Positions 19,035 through 26,893 of a DNA stretch of 64,000 nucleotides are shown one piece after another (position 1 is the stretch's first letter; every line of letters starts with the position of its first letter). This stretch comes from Pseudomonas guariconensis (GTDB lineage Bacteria > Pseudomonadota > Gammaproteobacteria > Pseudomonadales > Pseudomonadaceae). Both the position numbers and the translations under genes were made by a program. The stretch lies in assembly GCF_900102675.1 (NCBI RefSeq), contig NZ_FMYX01000001.1, positions 124,001 to 188,000 on the forward strand, read 5' to 3'. The notes under the pieces are model-generated. The model was given only the letters and a program-made list of their open reading frames with translations. It did not search any database and was not told where the DNA came from.

Positions 19035-19259
19035 ATGAAAAAACGTGCCGTAATCGCTCTGTTGTTCACCGCGGGCCTGACCCCGTTCGCCCACAGCACC
19101 GAGTCCGCCCCTGGGGCCGCTACGCCGTCTCCAATTGTCCAGACCGGCGCCATCGCCGGCGATGCCCTGCTCAGCTATTGGGATTTCGGGCCAGAGTGCC
19201 CGGAGGGCACGGGCTGGACCGAAGTCGGGCACTGCCAGCCTTACTGGGACTTCGATTGA
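19035..19259 (+). CDS. Small secreted protein with paired YWDF motifs, unknown function
   Basis: 74 aa. Residues 1-21 are a clear Sec signal peptide (KKR, then AVIALLFTAGLTPFAHS), so a mature protein of ~53 residues would be released into the periplasm or outside. The mature part starts with a Ala/Pro/Ser/Thr-rich linker and ends with a compact segment holding two cysteines (C-x11-C, disulfide candidate) framed by identical YWDF tetrads: SYWDFGPECPEG and HCQPYWDFD. It is acidic and has no lysine after the signal. I recognise no family. It is flanked by the urease operon and a convergent hypothetical gene. Upstream, CGAGAAAACGAT gives a modest RBS. Confidence 0.6.
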   Translation: MKKRAVIALLFTAGLTPFAHSTESAPGAATPSPIVQTGAIAGDALLSYWDFGPECPEGTGWTEVGHCQPYWDFD

Positions 19260-19278
19260 CCCGGAGGTCTCGAGCGGT

Positions 19279-19590
19279 TCAGAGGCCTTTGCGTGCGTCG
19301 CTCGGATGACCCTGCAATGAGCCTTCGAGCTTGAGCGTCGCGCCATCGACCAGAGTCAACACCAGATCCTCGATGGTGCCGGCCAGTCGATCCGCAAAGA
19401 TCGGCTGGCCATCCGGGTCAAGGTCGTCATAGTAGAACCGAGTACCCTCCAGCCAGCCGACGGCGGTGTTGAGGTCGGTGTCGAGATAGTACTTTCCATC
19501 GAGGAAGAAACCCGTGAATTGCCAGGTACGCTCCTCGTTATCGACGGTGTAGCGTTCGCCTGGTTGCATGCCGGTTGCGGGATCGAGCAT
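19279..19590 (-). CDS. Conserved-looking hypothetical protein
   Basis: 103 aa from an ATG preceded by GGAGGG (RBS on the minus strand). No signal peptide or membrane segment. Composition is beta-rich and acidic with aromatic pairs: ERTWQFTGFFLDGKYYLDTDLNTAVGW, EGTRFYYDDLDPDGQPIFADRLAG, then TIEDLVLTLVDGATLKLEG. This suggests a small single-domain beta protein; I cannot assign a family. It converges on the YWDF secreted protein gene with 19 bp between stops. Confidence 0.6.
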   Translation of the reverse strand: MLDPATGMQPGERYTVDNEERTWQFTGFFLDGKYYLDTDLNTAVGWLEGTRFYYDDLDPDGQPIFADRLAGTIEDLVLTLVDGATLKLEGSLQGHPSDARKGL

Positions 19591-19772
19591 GGTGCAGCCC
19601 TCCTTGAGTGGATGTCGGGTAGAAAACGCAACCCTCGTAGAGGTTCCTTACACAAGACAGAAGTACGTCTGACTGCGATCGAATGGAATCGCTGGCAGCG
19701 TACGCAGTCCACCTGTCAGGTGGCGTGTTCTGCAGGTAAGACGTCCGTTGTTCCAAACCAAGGAGAAATCAC

Positions 19773-20288
19773 ATGAAAGCACTGGTAATGACCGCCTTGC
19801 TGGTCACCGCCGGCCTTGCTCAGGCCGACCAGAAGGTGGAATTGCAGCTTGCCGGCCCGGACGGCCCAGGCAAGTCGATCGGGACGGTCACCCTCGAGCA
19901 GACCCCGTACGGGGCATTGCTCACCCCGGATCTTGCCGACCTGCCTCCGGGTGTGCACGGCTTCCACTTGCACCAGCGCCCTTCATGCGACGCGGCCGAG
20001 GAGAACGGCAAGTCCGTGCCGGCCGGCGCCGCCGGGGGCCACTGGGATCCGGCGGCGACCAACGCTCACAAAGGCCCGTACGACGCAGGCGGCCATCGCG
20101 GCGACTTGCCAGCGTTGTATGTCGGTGCCGACGGCAAGGCTACGACTCCAGTTTTGGCACCTCGACTCAAGGTGGACGATTTCAAGGAGCATGCCCTGAT
20201 GGTGCATGCCGGTGGTGACAACCACAGCGACCATCCTGAGAAACTGGGCGGTGGCGGCGCCCGGGTAGCGTGCGGGGTGGTGCAGTAA
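19773..20288 (+). CDS. sodC: Periplasmic Cu,Zn superoxide dismutase
   Basis: 171 aa with a signal peptide (KALVMTALLVTAGLAQA, cleavage after ~18) and a strong RBS (AAGGAGA). Converts superoxide to peroxide and oxygen in the periplasm. Copper and zinc ligands are visible in GVHGFHLHQRPSCD, GGHWDP, AHKGPYDAGGHRGDLPAL (zinc loop) and ALMVHAGGDNHSDHPEKLGGGGARVACG, whose two outer cysteines form the usual disulfide. Monocistronic, ending at a GC hairpin followed by TTTT. Confidence 0.96.
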   Translation: MKALVMTALLVTAGLAQADQKVELQLAGPDGPGKSIGTVTLEQTPYGALLTPDLADLPPGVHGFHLHQRPSCDAAEENGKSVPAGAAGGHWDPAATNAHKGPYDAGGHRGDLPALYVGADGKATTPVLAPRLKVDDFKEHALMVHAGGDNHSDHPEKLGGGGARVACGVVQ

Positions 20289-20343
20289 GCGCATCCCAGG
20301 TATACGCGTCGTAACCGCCCTGAACAGCCAGGGCTTTTCGGAG

Positions 20344-20364
20344 GGGCCGCTCTGCGGCCCTTTT
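20344..20364 (+). terminator. Rho-independent terminator of sodC
   Basis: GGGCCGC, loop TCT, GCGGCCC, then TTTT, starting 55 bp after the sodC stop. Stem and U tract are on the sodC strand. Confidence 0.8.
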
Positions 20365-20522
20365 GCGCGTCACACGTTTAACCTCACGGCTGCGCTCGTG
20401 CCATGAAAAATATCTTCAACCCATAGGCAAATCCTTGCTCACCCACGCGCCTGTGGGCCCAGCGCTAAGGTAAGGTGGCAGGAAAAATCCGCTACGCCGC
20501 ATGCGGCGTCAGAGAGGTACCT

Positions 20523-21428
20523 GTGGCTTCCTATACCTTGCGTCAACTCAAGTATTTCGTCACCACCGTGGAGGCCGGCAGCGTCGCCGAGGCATCGCGC
20601 CAGCTGTACATCGCGCAGCCGTCGATCTCCACGGCCATCAAAAGCCTGGAAGAGAGCTTCGGCGTCCAGTTGTTCATCCGCCACCATGCCCAGGGCGTTT
20701 CGCTGACCCCCAGCGGCAAGCGCTTCTATGCCAAGACCAAGGCGCTGCTGCAGATGACCCACGAGTTCGAGCAGAACGCCTTGGCCGACAACGACACCGT
20801 GGCCGGGCAGATCGATATCGGCTGCTTCGAGACGGTGGCGCCGCTGTATCTGCCCAGGTTGATCGCAGGCTTTCGTGAGCGTTATCCGGGCGTGGACATC
20901 CGCCTGCGCGATGGCGAGCAGCAGGACCTGATCCAGGGCCTGACCGCCGGCACATTCGATCTGGCTTTTCTCTACGACCATGACCTGGACGGCACCATCG
21001 AAGCCGAGCCATTGATGCCGCCGCAAAAGCCCTACGTGCTGCTTCCTGAAAAGCACCGCTTCGCAGGTCAGGCTCAGGTGTCGCTGCGTGACTTGTGCCC
21101 GGAGCCGATGATCCTGCTCGATGTCGCGCCGAGCCGCACCTATTTCGTCAGCCTGTTCAACGAGATGGGCCTGACGCCGAACATTGTCTTCAGTTCGCCA
21201 TCGATCGAGATGGTGCGGGGGATGGTTGGGCAGGGTTTCGGGTTTTCGTTGCTGGTGACCCGGCCACATTCCGAATACACCTACGATGGACAGCGGCTGG
21301 TGACGCTGGACATCGCCGAGCCGGTGGCCCTGTCGGGGCTGGCGGCGGCGCGGTTGAAGCGGGTCCAACTGACCAAACCTGCGCAGTTGTTCGTCGAGTT
21401 CTGCCGGGAGGAACTGGCCAAGCTTTGA
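20523..21428 (+). CDS. LysR-family transcriptional regulator
   Basis: 301 aa. I use the GTG at 20523 (AGAGAGG just upstream), giving the canonical LysR start VASYTLRQLKYFVTTVEAGS; an upstream in-frame GTG at 20475 would add 16 non-conserved residues. The N-terminal winged helix contains EASRQLYIAQPSISTAIKSLEESFGVQLFIRH, and the effector domain starts near residue 90 (GQIDIGCFETVAPLYLPRLI). The gene is not divergent to any neighbour, so its target cannot be read from layout; the nearest catabolic genes (RidA/monooxygenase) converge on it. A long inverted repeat follows its stop. Confidence 0.88.
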   Translation: MASYTLRQLKYFVTTVEAGSVAEASRQLYIAQPSISTAIKSLEESFGVQLFIRHHAQGVSLTPSGKRFYAKTKALLQMTHEFEQNALADNDTVAGQIDIGCFETVAPLYLPRLIAGFRERYPGVDIRLRDGEQQDLIQGLTAGTFDLAFLYDHDLDGTIEAEPLMPPQKPYVLLPEKHRFAGQAQVSLRDLCPEPMILLDVAPSRTYFVSLFNEMGLTPNIVFSSPSIEMVRGMVGQGFGFSLLVTRPHSEYTYDGQRLVTLDIAEPVALSGLAAARLKRVQLTKPAQLFVEFCREELAKL

Positions 21429-21446
21429 GCTTCCATGAGCCCTGAA

Positions 21447-21499
21447 CGGGCAAGCCCGCTCCCCAAGGCCTTGTCGCCTGAGGGGAGCGGGCTTGCCCG
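21447..21499. repeat. Long REP-type inverted repeat between convergent genes
   Basis: Perfect 18-bp arms, CGGGCAAGCCCGCTCCCC (21447-21464) and its complement (21482-21499), separated by 17 nt. The GCGGGCTTGCCCG core is typical of Pseudomonas REP sequences. It lies between the LysR stop and the RidA stop and can act as a bidirectional terminator. Confidence 0.7.
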
Positions 21500-21537
21500 C
21501 AAGGGGGCTGCAAAGCAACCCCGCAAACGCCAGGGTG

Positions 21538-21954
21538 TTACGCCTGGTCCGGCACCACGGCGATCACATCGATCTCCATAAGCCATTCAGCCTGGGCCAG
21601 GCCCGCCACCACCAGTCCGGTGGAGATCGGGAACACGCCTTTGAGCCATTTGCCGACTTCCTGATACACCGGCTCACGGAAGCGGGGGTCGGTGATGTAG
21701 GTGGTGGTCTTGACGATGTGCGACATGTCCGAACCGGCTTCTTCAAGCAGCTGCTTGACGTTCTTCATCGCTTGCTCGGCTTGGGCACGAGGATCGCCCA
21801 GGCCTACCAGACGACCTTCGAAGTCGGTACCGACCTGGCCGCGCACATAGATCGTGTTGCCGGCACGCACTGCCTGGCAGAGGTCGTTGTCCAGCGACTG
21901 ATTGGGGTAGGTCGCCTTGGTGTTGAACATGCGGATACGGGTATGGGTAGGCAT
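21538..21954 (-). CDS. RidA (YjgF/YER057c/UK114) family protein
   Basis: 138 aa; the first codon overlaps the stop of the monooxygenase gene (TGATG), so it is translationally coupled. An internal Met at residue 9 (MFNTKATYPNQ) could be the true start. RidA-family features: DLCQAVRAGNTIYVRGQVGTDFEG, AQAEQAMKNVKQLLEEAGSDMSHIVKTTTYITDPRFREPVYQEV and a final EIDVIAVVP. The canonical Arg105-type residue is not obvious: the usual R in P-x-R is replaced within GVFPISTGLVVAGLA, so enamine/imine deaminase activity is uncertain and this may be a non-RidA subgroup (Rid1-7) member serving the adjacent monooxygenase pathway. Confidence 0.8.
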   Translation of the reverse strand: MPTHTRIRMFNTKATYPNQSLDNDLCQAVRAGNTIYVRGQVGTDFEGRLVGLGDPRAQAEQAMKNVKQLLEEAGSDMSHIVKTTTYITDPRFREPVYQEVGKWLKGVFPISTGLVVAGLAQAEWLMEIDVIAVVPDQA

Positions 21955-23276
21955 CAGTGCGCTCCGAGGGTGCTGACTTTCTGGATCGAGGTTGGGGACT
22001 GCTCGGCATCCGCTTCACGCTGTTCGCGATCGCGGTAGGCCTGGTATGTGCGTTGGGTGGCGATGTGGCCGGCCACATGCTTGGCGTCGTGCCAGACGCC
22101 CCAGATGAATGATGAGCCGCGGCGCGACAGCCAGGGCAGGCCGAGGAAGTACACACCCGGCTCGCGGGACACGCCGCGCTGGTGCAGCGGCTTGCCGTTG
22201 GCATCGAAGGTGTCGACCTGCAGCCAGCTGAAATCCACGCCGTAGCCGGTGGCCCAGATGATGGTGTTGACGCCGGCCTTGGCCAGGTCGAGCTCGCGCA
22301 GCGGGTGGCTGACGCATTCAGGATCGGGCAGACGCTTGCGGGCTTCTGGCTCCTGCGGCAGGTCCAAGCCGTTACGCTCGATGTAGGCATCGGCGGCATC
22401 CAGCAGGGCCAGGTAGTTCTCATCGCCACGGCGGATGTTGTCGGCAAGGTCGTCCTGGAAGCGCACCACGCCGTTCTCGAACGACTGGGTCAGGCCGACC
22501 AACGTCATGCCTTGGTGGGCGAGGGCGCGGAAGTCCACGGTATGGCCACCGCGGGCACCACTGACGGCGATGGTCACGTGTTCGCGGCCCGGTTTGGCGA
22601 TCTCGGCGTCCCATTCGCCCAGCACACCCAGCCACCAGCAGAAGTCGCGGTTGCGGTAGGACCGTGGCGGACGGTCATGGGCCCCGACCGAGAGGTACAC
22701 CTGGCGCCCGGCGCGCATCAGCTCTTCGGCGATCTGCACGCCGGAGGAGCCAGCGCCCACCACCAGCACAGCGCCTTCGGGCAGTTGCTCGGGGTTGTAG
22801 TAGGCGGCCGAGTGGATTTGGTGCAGGCGCTCGTCCTTCGGGGCGATGGCCGGAATCACCGGGCGTTGGAAAGGGCCGGTCGCGGCCACTACGCGGTTGG
22901 CACGGATCACGCCTTCGTTGGTTTCGATGGTGAAGCCTGGGCAGTCGGCGTTGCGTACCACCTTCTTCACTTCAATGCCGGTCCGTACGGGCAGGTTGTA
23001 CTTGCGCACGTAGGTCTCGAAGTAGTCGGCGACCTGGTCCTTGCCGGCGAAGGCATCCGGGTCGAGGTCGAATTCCAGGCCCGGGAAGCGGTCGTGCCAG
23101 ACCGGGCCGTTGGCCACCAACGAATCCCAGCGCCCGGTGCGCCAGGCCTCGGCGATGCGCTTGCGCTCCAGCACCAGGTGCGGCACGCCGAGTTTGCTCA
23201 GGTGTTCGCTCATGGCCACGCCAGCCTGGCCGGCGCCGACCACGAGAGTGTCGATTTCGATGTTGTTCAATGTCAT
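21954..23276 (-). CDS. FAD/NAD(P)-dependent flavin monooxygenase
   Basis: 440 aa, group B-type flavoprotein monooxygenase. FAD Rossmann motif GAGQAGVAMSEHL (13-25), NADPH motif GAGSSGVQIAEEL near residue 170, an ATG motif in IWATGYGVDF near residue 366, and WDSLVANGPVWHDRFPG resembling the FMO/BVMO segment. The strict FxGxxxHxxxW fingerprint is only loosely matched (IHSAAYYNPEQLP), placing it with YUCCA/indole-3-pyruvate-like or N-hydroxylating oxidases rather than classical BVMOs. Substrate unknown. First gene of an operon with the RidA-like gene; it diverges from the DUF1028-argE pair across a 334-bp AT-rich region. Confidence 0.82.
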   Translation of the reverse strand: MTLNNIEIDTLVVGAGQAGVAMSEHLSKLGVPHLVLERKRIAEAWRTGRWDSLVANGPVWHDRFPGLEFDLDPDAFAGKDQVADYFETYVRKYNLPVRTGIEVKKVVRNADCPGFTIETNEGVIRANRVVAATGPFQRPVIPAIAPKDERLHQIHSAAYYNPEQLPEGAVLVVGAGSSGVQIAEELMRAGRQVYLSVGAHDRPPRSYRNRDFCWWLGVLGEWDAEIAKPGREHVTIAVSGARGGHTVDFRALAHQGMTLVGLTQSFENGVVRFQDDLADNIRRGDENYLALLDAADAYIERNGLDLPQEPEARKRLPDPECVSHPLRELDLAKAGVNTIIWATGYGVDFSWLQVDTFDANGKPLHQRGVSREPGVYFLGLPWLSRRGSSFIWGVWHDAKHVAGHIATQRTYQAYRDREQREADAEQSPTSIQKVSTLGAH

Positions 23277-23610
23277 GTCTGAGCCCTTCTTGGAAGGCGG
23301 TTTTATTCAGGTCGGTGGGGTACCGCCTTTGCCTGAGGCCAGACTAGGGATGTGCTTTGCAACGCGAAAATATTATTTAGCTAATGATTGCCTATAAATT
23401 ACCGAAGGCCTTGATCGGCGCGGCGTTGAGCTATGTTTCCTGTTTATTTGAGTGCCGTTTTTATTGATGTTTTATGGCCTTAGTTTTTTCCTTTTCTGGT
23501 CCTAGGAAAAAGTTGGTTTCGTGGGTCAATGGCTTCTGCCCAGAATGCTCCCATTCGCGCGAAAAGTTGTTTTCGCTGTGCATTGGACAGACCCTCAGGA
23601 GCCACAGACC
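23277..23610. other. AT-rich divergent promoter region of the monooxygenase and DUF1028 operons
   Basis: This 334-bp gap is clearly richer in A/T than the flanking genes. It holds a palindrome TTAGCTAA (23377-23384) inside ATTATTTAGCTAATGAT, a possible operator, and several T-rich runs (23450-23500). No gene or RNA structure is evident. The DUF1028 frame extends back to 23521 but the RBS-supported ATG is at 23611. Confidence 0.5.
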
Positions 23611-24285
23611 ATGACCTTTTCCATCATCGGCCGTTGCCAGGAAACCGGCCAGCTCGGTATCGCCATCAGCTCATCGAGCATCGCAGTAGGCGCACGTTGT
23701 CCTTGGGTACGTGCAGGTGTCGGCGCGGTGGCCACGCAGAACATCACCTTGCCCGCGTTGGGCCCGCAAATACTCGATGCCCTGGAGCAAGGGCAACTGC
23801 CGGCGGCCGCGCTGGACCGGGTGCTCACGGCCAATGGCTGGAGCGAATACCGGCAGGTGACGGTGATCGACAGCCAGGGGCAGGTGGCATTGTTCACTGG
23901 CAAGGAAGCACTCGGCGTGCACAACGCAGTGGCCGGCGAGCAGTGCGCGGCAGCAGGCAATCTGTTGTCCTCGATCCAGGTGATCGAGGCCATGGTCGCG
24001 GCCTTCGAGCAAACGGCCGGGCACCTGGCCGATCGTCTGTTGGCTGCGATGCACGCGGCCATGGCCGCTGGCGGCGAAGCGGGGCCGGTGCATTCGGCAG
24101 CGATGAAGATTGCCGGTGAGCTGACCTGGCCGCTGGTAGACCTGCGGGTGGACTGGGCGGACGAGGACCCTATCGGCGCGCTGGACAAACTGTGGCAAAA
24201 CTACCGCCCGCAGATGCAGGACTACGTGACCCGTGCGTTGAACCCAACCGCCGCGCCAAGCTATGGAGTGCCAGGCGATGAGTGA
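23611..24285 (+). CDS. DUF1028 family protein (probable Ntn-hydrolase-like)
   Basis: 224 aa, starting MTFSIIGRCQETGQLGIAISSSSIAVG with CAGGAG 15 nt upstream. DUF1028 members have this N-terminal pattern, where the threonine or serine after the initiator resembles an Ntn-hydrolase nucleophile, then GVGAVATQNITLPALGPQILDAL, VIDSQGQVALFTG, EAMVAAFEQTAGHLADRLLAAMHAAMAAGGEAGP and LRVDWADEDPIGALDKLW. Catalytic function is not established for the family; it commonly neighbours RidA-like and M20 peptidase genes, as here. Overlaps argE by 8 bp. Confidence 0.8.
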   Translation: MTFSIIGRCQETGQLGIAISSSSIAVGARCPWVRAGVGAVATQNITLPALGPQILDALEQGQLPAAALDRVLTANGWSEYRQVTVIDSQGQVALFTGKEALGVHNAVAGEQCAAAGNLLSSIQVIEAMVAAFEQTAGHLADRLLAAMHAAMAAGGEAGPVHSAAMKIAGELTWPLVDLRVDWADEDPIGALDKLWQNYRPQMQDYVTRALNPTAAPSYGVPGDE

Positions 24286-25441
24286 GTCGAGCAGTCGCGA
24301 ACTGCTGGCCCGGCTGGTGGGATTTGCCACCGTCAGCCGCGAATCCAACCTGGAGCTGATCGGTTTCATTCGTGATTACCTGGCCGGGCTGGGTGTGGAC
24401 TGCGAGCTGTTCCACAACGAAGAGGGCACCAAGGCCAACTTGTTCGCCACCATAGGCCCTAAGGACCAGGGTGGCGTGGTGTTGTCCGGGCACACCGATG
24501 TGGTGCCGGTCGATGGCCAGGCCTGGACCGTCGAGCCTTTCGCGTTGACCGAACGTGACGGGCGTCTGTACGGGCGCGGTACGGCGGACATGAAAGGCTT
24601 CATCGCTTCGGTGCTGGCGGCGGTGCCGGCGTTTCTCGCGCAGCCGTTGAAATGGCCGGTGCATCTGGCGTTTTCCTACGATGAGGAGGTCGGCTGCCTA
24701 GGCGTGCGCTCCATGCTGGCAGCCCTCGAGCAACGTCCCCACAAACCGCGCCTGTGCCTGATCGGCGAGCCTACCGAGCTCAAGCCAGTGCTGGGCCACA
24801 AAGGCAAGTTGGCCATGCGTTGCCAGGTGCACGGCGCCGCGTGCCATTCGGCGTACGCGCCCTATGGGGTCAATGCGATCGAATACGCCGCGCGCCTGAT
24901 CGGCAAGCTCGGCGAGATCGGCGATGGCCTGGCGCGTCCCGAGCACCATGACGAACGCTTCGACCCGCCGTTTTCCACGGTGCAGACCGGCATGATCAAA
25001 GGGGGGCGGGCGCTGAACATCGTCCCGGCCGAGTGCGAGTTCGACTTCGAGGTGCGCGCCTTGCCGGGCTTCGAGGCCCAGGCCGTGGCCGACCAGTTGC
25101 AGACCTACGCCGAGGCCGAACTGCTGCCGCGCATGCGTGCGGTCAGCGCAGACAGTGACATTCGCCTGAAGCCGCTCAGTGCCTACCCTGGCCTGGCGAC
25201 CCCGGCCGACAGCGAGGCGGCGCAACTGGTCGCGCTGCTCAGCGGCTCCGAGGAGTTTGGCACCGTGGCCTTTGGTACCGAGGGTGGGCTGTTCGATCAG
25301 GCGGGCATTGCGACGGTGGTCTGCGGGCCTGGCAGCATGGATCAGGGGCACAAGCCCGATGAGTTCATCAGTGTCGAGCAGTTGAAGGCCTGCGATGCCA
25401 TGTTGCTTCGCCTGGTGCAGCACCTGAGCGCGGGTCGATGA
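24278..25441 (+). CDS. argE: Acetylornithine deacetylase / M20 family deacylase
   Basis: 387 aa from the ATG inside the last codons of the DUF1028 gene. M20 zinc peptidase fold: LSGHTDVVPVDGQAW (metal His and Asp), GRGTADMKGF (bridging Asp), AFSYDEEVGCLG (catalytic and metal Glu), LIGEPTELKP and, near the end, CGPGSMDQGHKPDEF (metal His). Closest to the proteobacterial ArgE type, which removes acetyl from N2-acetylornithine. Pseudomonads make arginine mainly by the ArgJ recycling route, and this copy is coupled to DUF1028 and opposite a monooxygenase, so a catabolic N-acyl substrate is more likely than arginine synthesis. Symbol reflects homology. Confidence 0.82.
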   Translation: MSESSSRELLARLVGFATVSRESNLELIGFIRDYLAGLGVDCELFHNEEGTKANLFATIGPKDQGGVVLSGHTDVVPVDGQAWTVEPFALTERDGRLYGRGTADMKGFIASVLAAVPAFLAQPLKWPVHLAFSYDEEVGCLGVRSMLAALEQRPHKPRLCLIGEPTELKPVLGHKGKLAMRCQVHGAACHSAYAPYGVNAIEYAARLIGKLGEIGDGLARPEHHDERFDPPFSTVQTGMIKGGRALNIVPAECEFDFEVRALPGFEAQAVADQLQTYAEAELLPRMRAVSADSDIRLKPLSAYPGLATPADSEAAQLVALLSGSEEFGTVAFGTEGGLFDQAGIATVVCGPGSMDQGHKPDEFISVEQLKACDAMLLRLVQHLSAGR

Positions 25442-25446
25442 GCCTT

Positions 25447-25465
25447 GGGGCGCGTGCGCCCCTTT
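25447..25465. terminator. Terminator hairpin between convergent argE and porin genes
   Basis: GGGGCGC, loop GT, GCGCCCC followed by TTT on the plus strand, directly after the argE stop and before the porin stop on the other strand. Confidence 0.75.
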
Positions 25466-25489
25466 CGCCGCGCCCCGAGGTGCAATCGA

Positions 25490-26758
25490 TCAGAAGCTCG
25501 CCTTGACCTGCAGTCCCACCACCAACGCGTTGTCGATGCGTTGCCCGGAGAATGCGCCCGGCTCGATGATGTACTGCACATCCGGCCGCAGGTTCAGCCA
25601 GGGTGTGGCCTGGTAGCCGTAGCTCAGCTCGATCAGCTGTTCGGCGCTGTCCAGGTTGGGGAAGTCCTGGCCATCGGCCTGGGCGGCGTCCTCGAGTACA
25701 TCGCGGCTACGGGGGTTGGGCACGGCGCGACCGTAGCCCAGCGCCAGGGTATCGCGCGGGCGCCCTTCGAACGGCTTGTACAGCACGACGCCTGCGCCAT
25801 ACCACTTGGTAAACGGCGAGGCCGCTTTGCTTGAGGCCGAATACTGGCCGAAGGCGTGCAAGCTTCGGCCCGGCAGGGCAGGGTCGTTCCACACCGCCTG
25901 GTCGATCAGCAGGTAATGGCCGCTGCGCCCGGACACTTGGTCATTGCGGCCGATGCGTTTGGCATCGGAGCTGTCGTAGTAGTAGCCGAGCTTGTACTCG
26001 CCAGGCAGTTGGCCTTGCAGCTTGTACACCAGCTCGACCGGGACCACGGTGCCGGTCGTGTGCTTGGGCCCCAGGTGCCAGGCGCGGCTGGCGTTGCCGT
26101 TGCTTTCGGGGTCGACGTTGAACGCTGCCACACGCACCTGCCAGGCTGGCGACAAGTCGTATTTGACCCTCACGCCCAGATGCGCGTTGGGGTAGTTGGT
26201 CCAACCACTGCCGCCGGACATGTTCAGCGGGTGGCCGCAGAAGCCGGCGTTCATGAAGTTGCACAGGATGCCGCTGTCGAGCCCGCCCAGGTCGTTGCCC
26301 ATGGCCATGTAACCGAGCTTGACGTTGAGTGCCGGGGTGAACAGGGTGCGCTCGTAGCTGAGCTCGGTCAGGCGGGTGTAGAGGCCGCCGTAGTTTTCCT
26401 GGATCGGCAGGCGGTTGCCCACCAGGTCCTCGGAGGCGCTGTTGCCGCGGCGGTCGTTGACCGTCAGCTGGACCTTGCCAGCATTGTCCAGGCCGTACAG
26501 CTTCGAGAGGTCGAACTGTACGCCGAGCTTGAGGTTCTGCGAGTAGCGTGCCGAACGGTGCAGGCCACCGTGGGCGTTGTAGGCCGTTTCGCCGCTGTAG
26601 TCGCCGGTGAACCTGATGCCATCTTCCTCGAGCTGGTGGCGCAAGCCGCCCCAGTCACCGGTCAGGGTGTTGCGGGTCATCAGGTCGCCGTCGGCCATGG
26701 CGGTGGTGCTGGCCAGGGCCAGCGCAAGAGCGGGGGTGATGCGAATAACGCGGGGCAT
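25490..26758 (-). CDS. OprB-family carbohydrate-selective porin
   Basis: 422 aa from MPRVIRITPALALALASTTAMA, a signal peptide cut after ~22. The frame stays open upstream to 26803 but crosses a REP-type repeat. OprB hallmarks: TLTGDWGGLRHQLEEDGIRFTGDYSGE at the mature N-terminus, repeated beta strands with aromatic girdles, and a final strand ending in Phe (ALVVGLQVKASF). A 16-stranded outer membrane channel that takes up sugars and related polyols. It lies downstream of the PQQ dehydrogenase on the same strand (135 bp between), so it probably admits the dehydrogenase substrate to the periplasm. Confidence 0.88.
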   Translation of the reverse strand: MPRVIRITPALALALASTTAMADGDLMTRNTLTGDWGGLRHQLEEDGIRFTGDYSGETAYNAHGGLHRSARYSQNLKLGVQFDLSKLYGLDNAGKVQLTVNDRRGNSASEDLVGNRLPIQENYGGLYTRLTELSYERTLFTPALNVKLGYMAMGNDLGGLDSGILCNFMNAGFCGHPLNMSGGSGWTNYPNAHLGVRVKYDLSPAWQVRVAAFNVDPESNGNASRAWHLGPKHTTGTVVPVELVYKLQGQLPGEYKLGYYYDSSDAKRIGRNDQVSGRSGHYLLIDQAVWNDPALPGRSLHAFGQYSASSKAASPFTKWYGAGVVLYKPFEGRPRDTLALGYGRAVPNPRSRDVLEDAAQADGQDFPNLDSAEQLIELSYGYQATPWLNLRPDVQYIIEPGAFSGQRIDNALVVGLQVKASF

Positions 26759-26789
26759 TACGGAGTCTCGGGTTGTCTGTGAGGGCCCG

Positions 26790-26838
26790 TTCGCCGGTCC
26801 CACAAAGGCTGCTCGGAGTCTTTGTGAGAACCGGCGAA
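26790..26838. repeat. REP-like imperfect inverted repeat between the porin and the PQQ dehydrogenase gene
   Basis: TTCGCCGGT then CACAAAG on the left; CTTTGTG then ACCGGCGAA on the right, with small unpaired insertions. It occupies the 135-bp intergenic stretch on the minus strand and may stabilise or partly terminate the upstream dehydrogenase mRNA, allowing different levels of enzyme and porin. Confidence 0.55.
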
Positions 26839-26893
26839 GGGAGCGACGCGGTCTCGGTGGGGTAGGGTTTATCCGCGAAGAAGGCGGCGCGGT

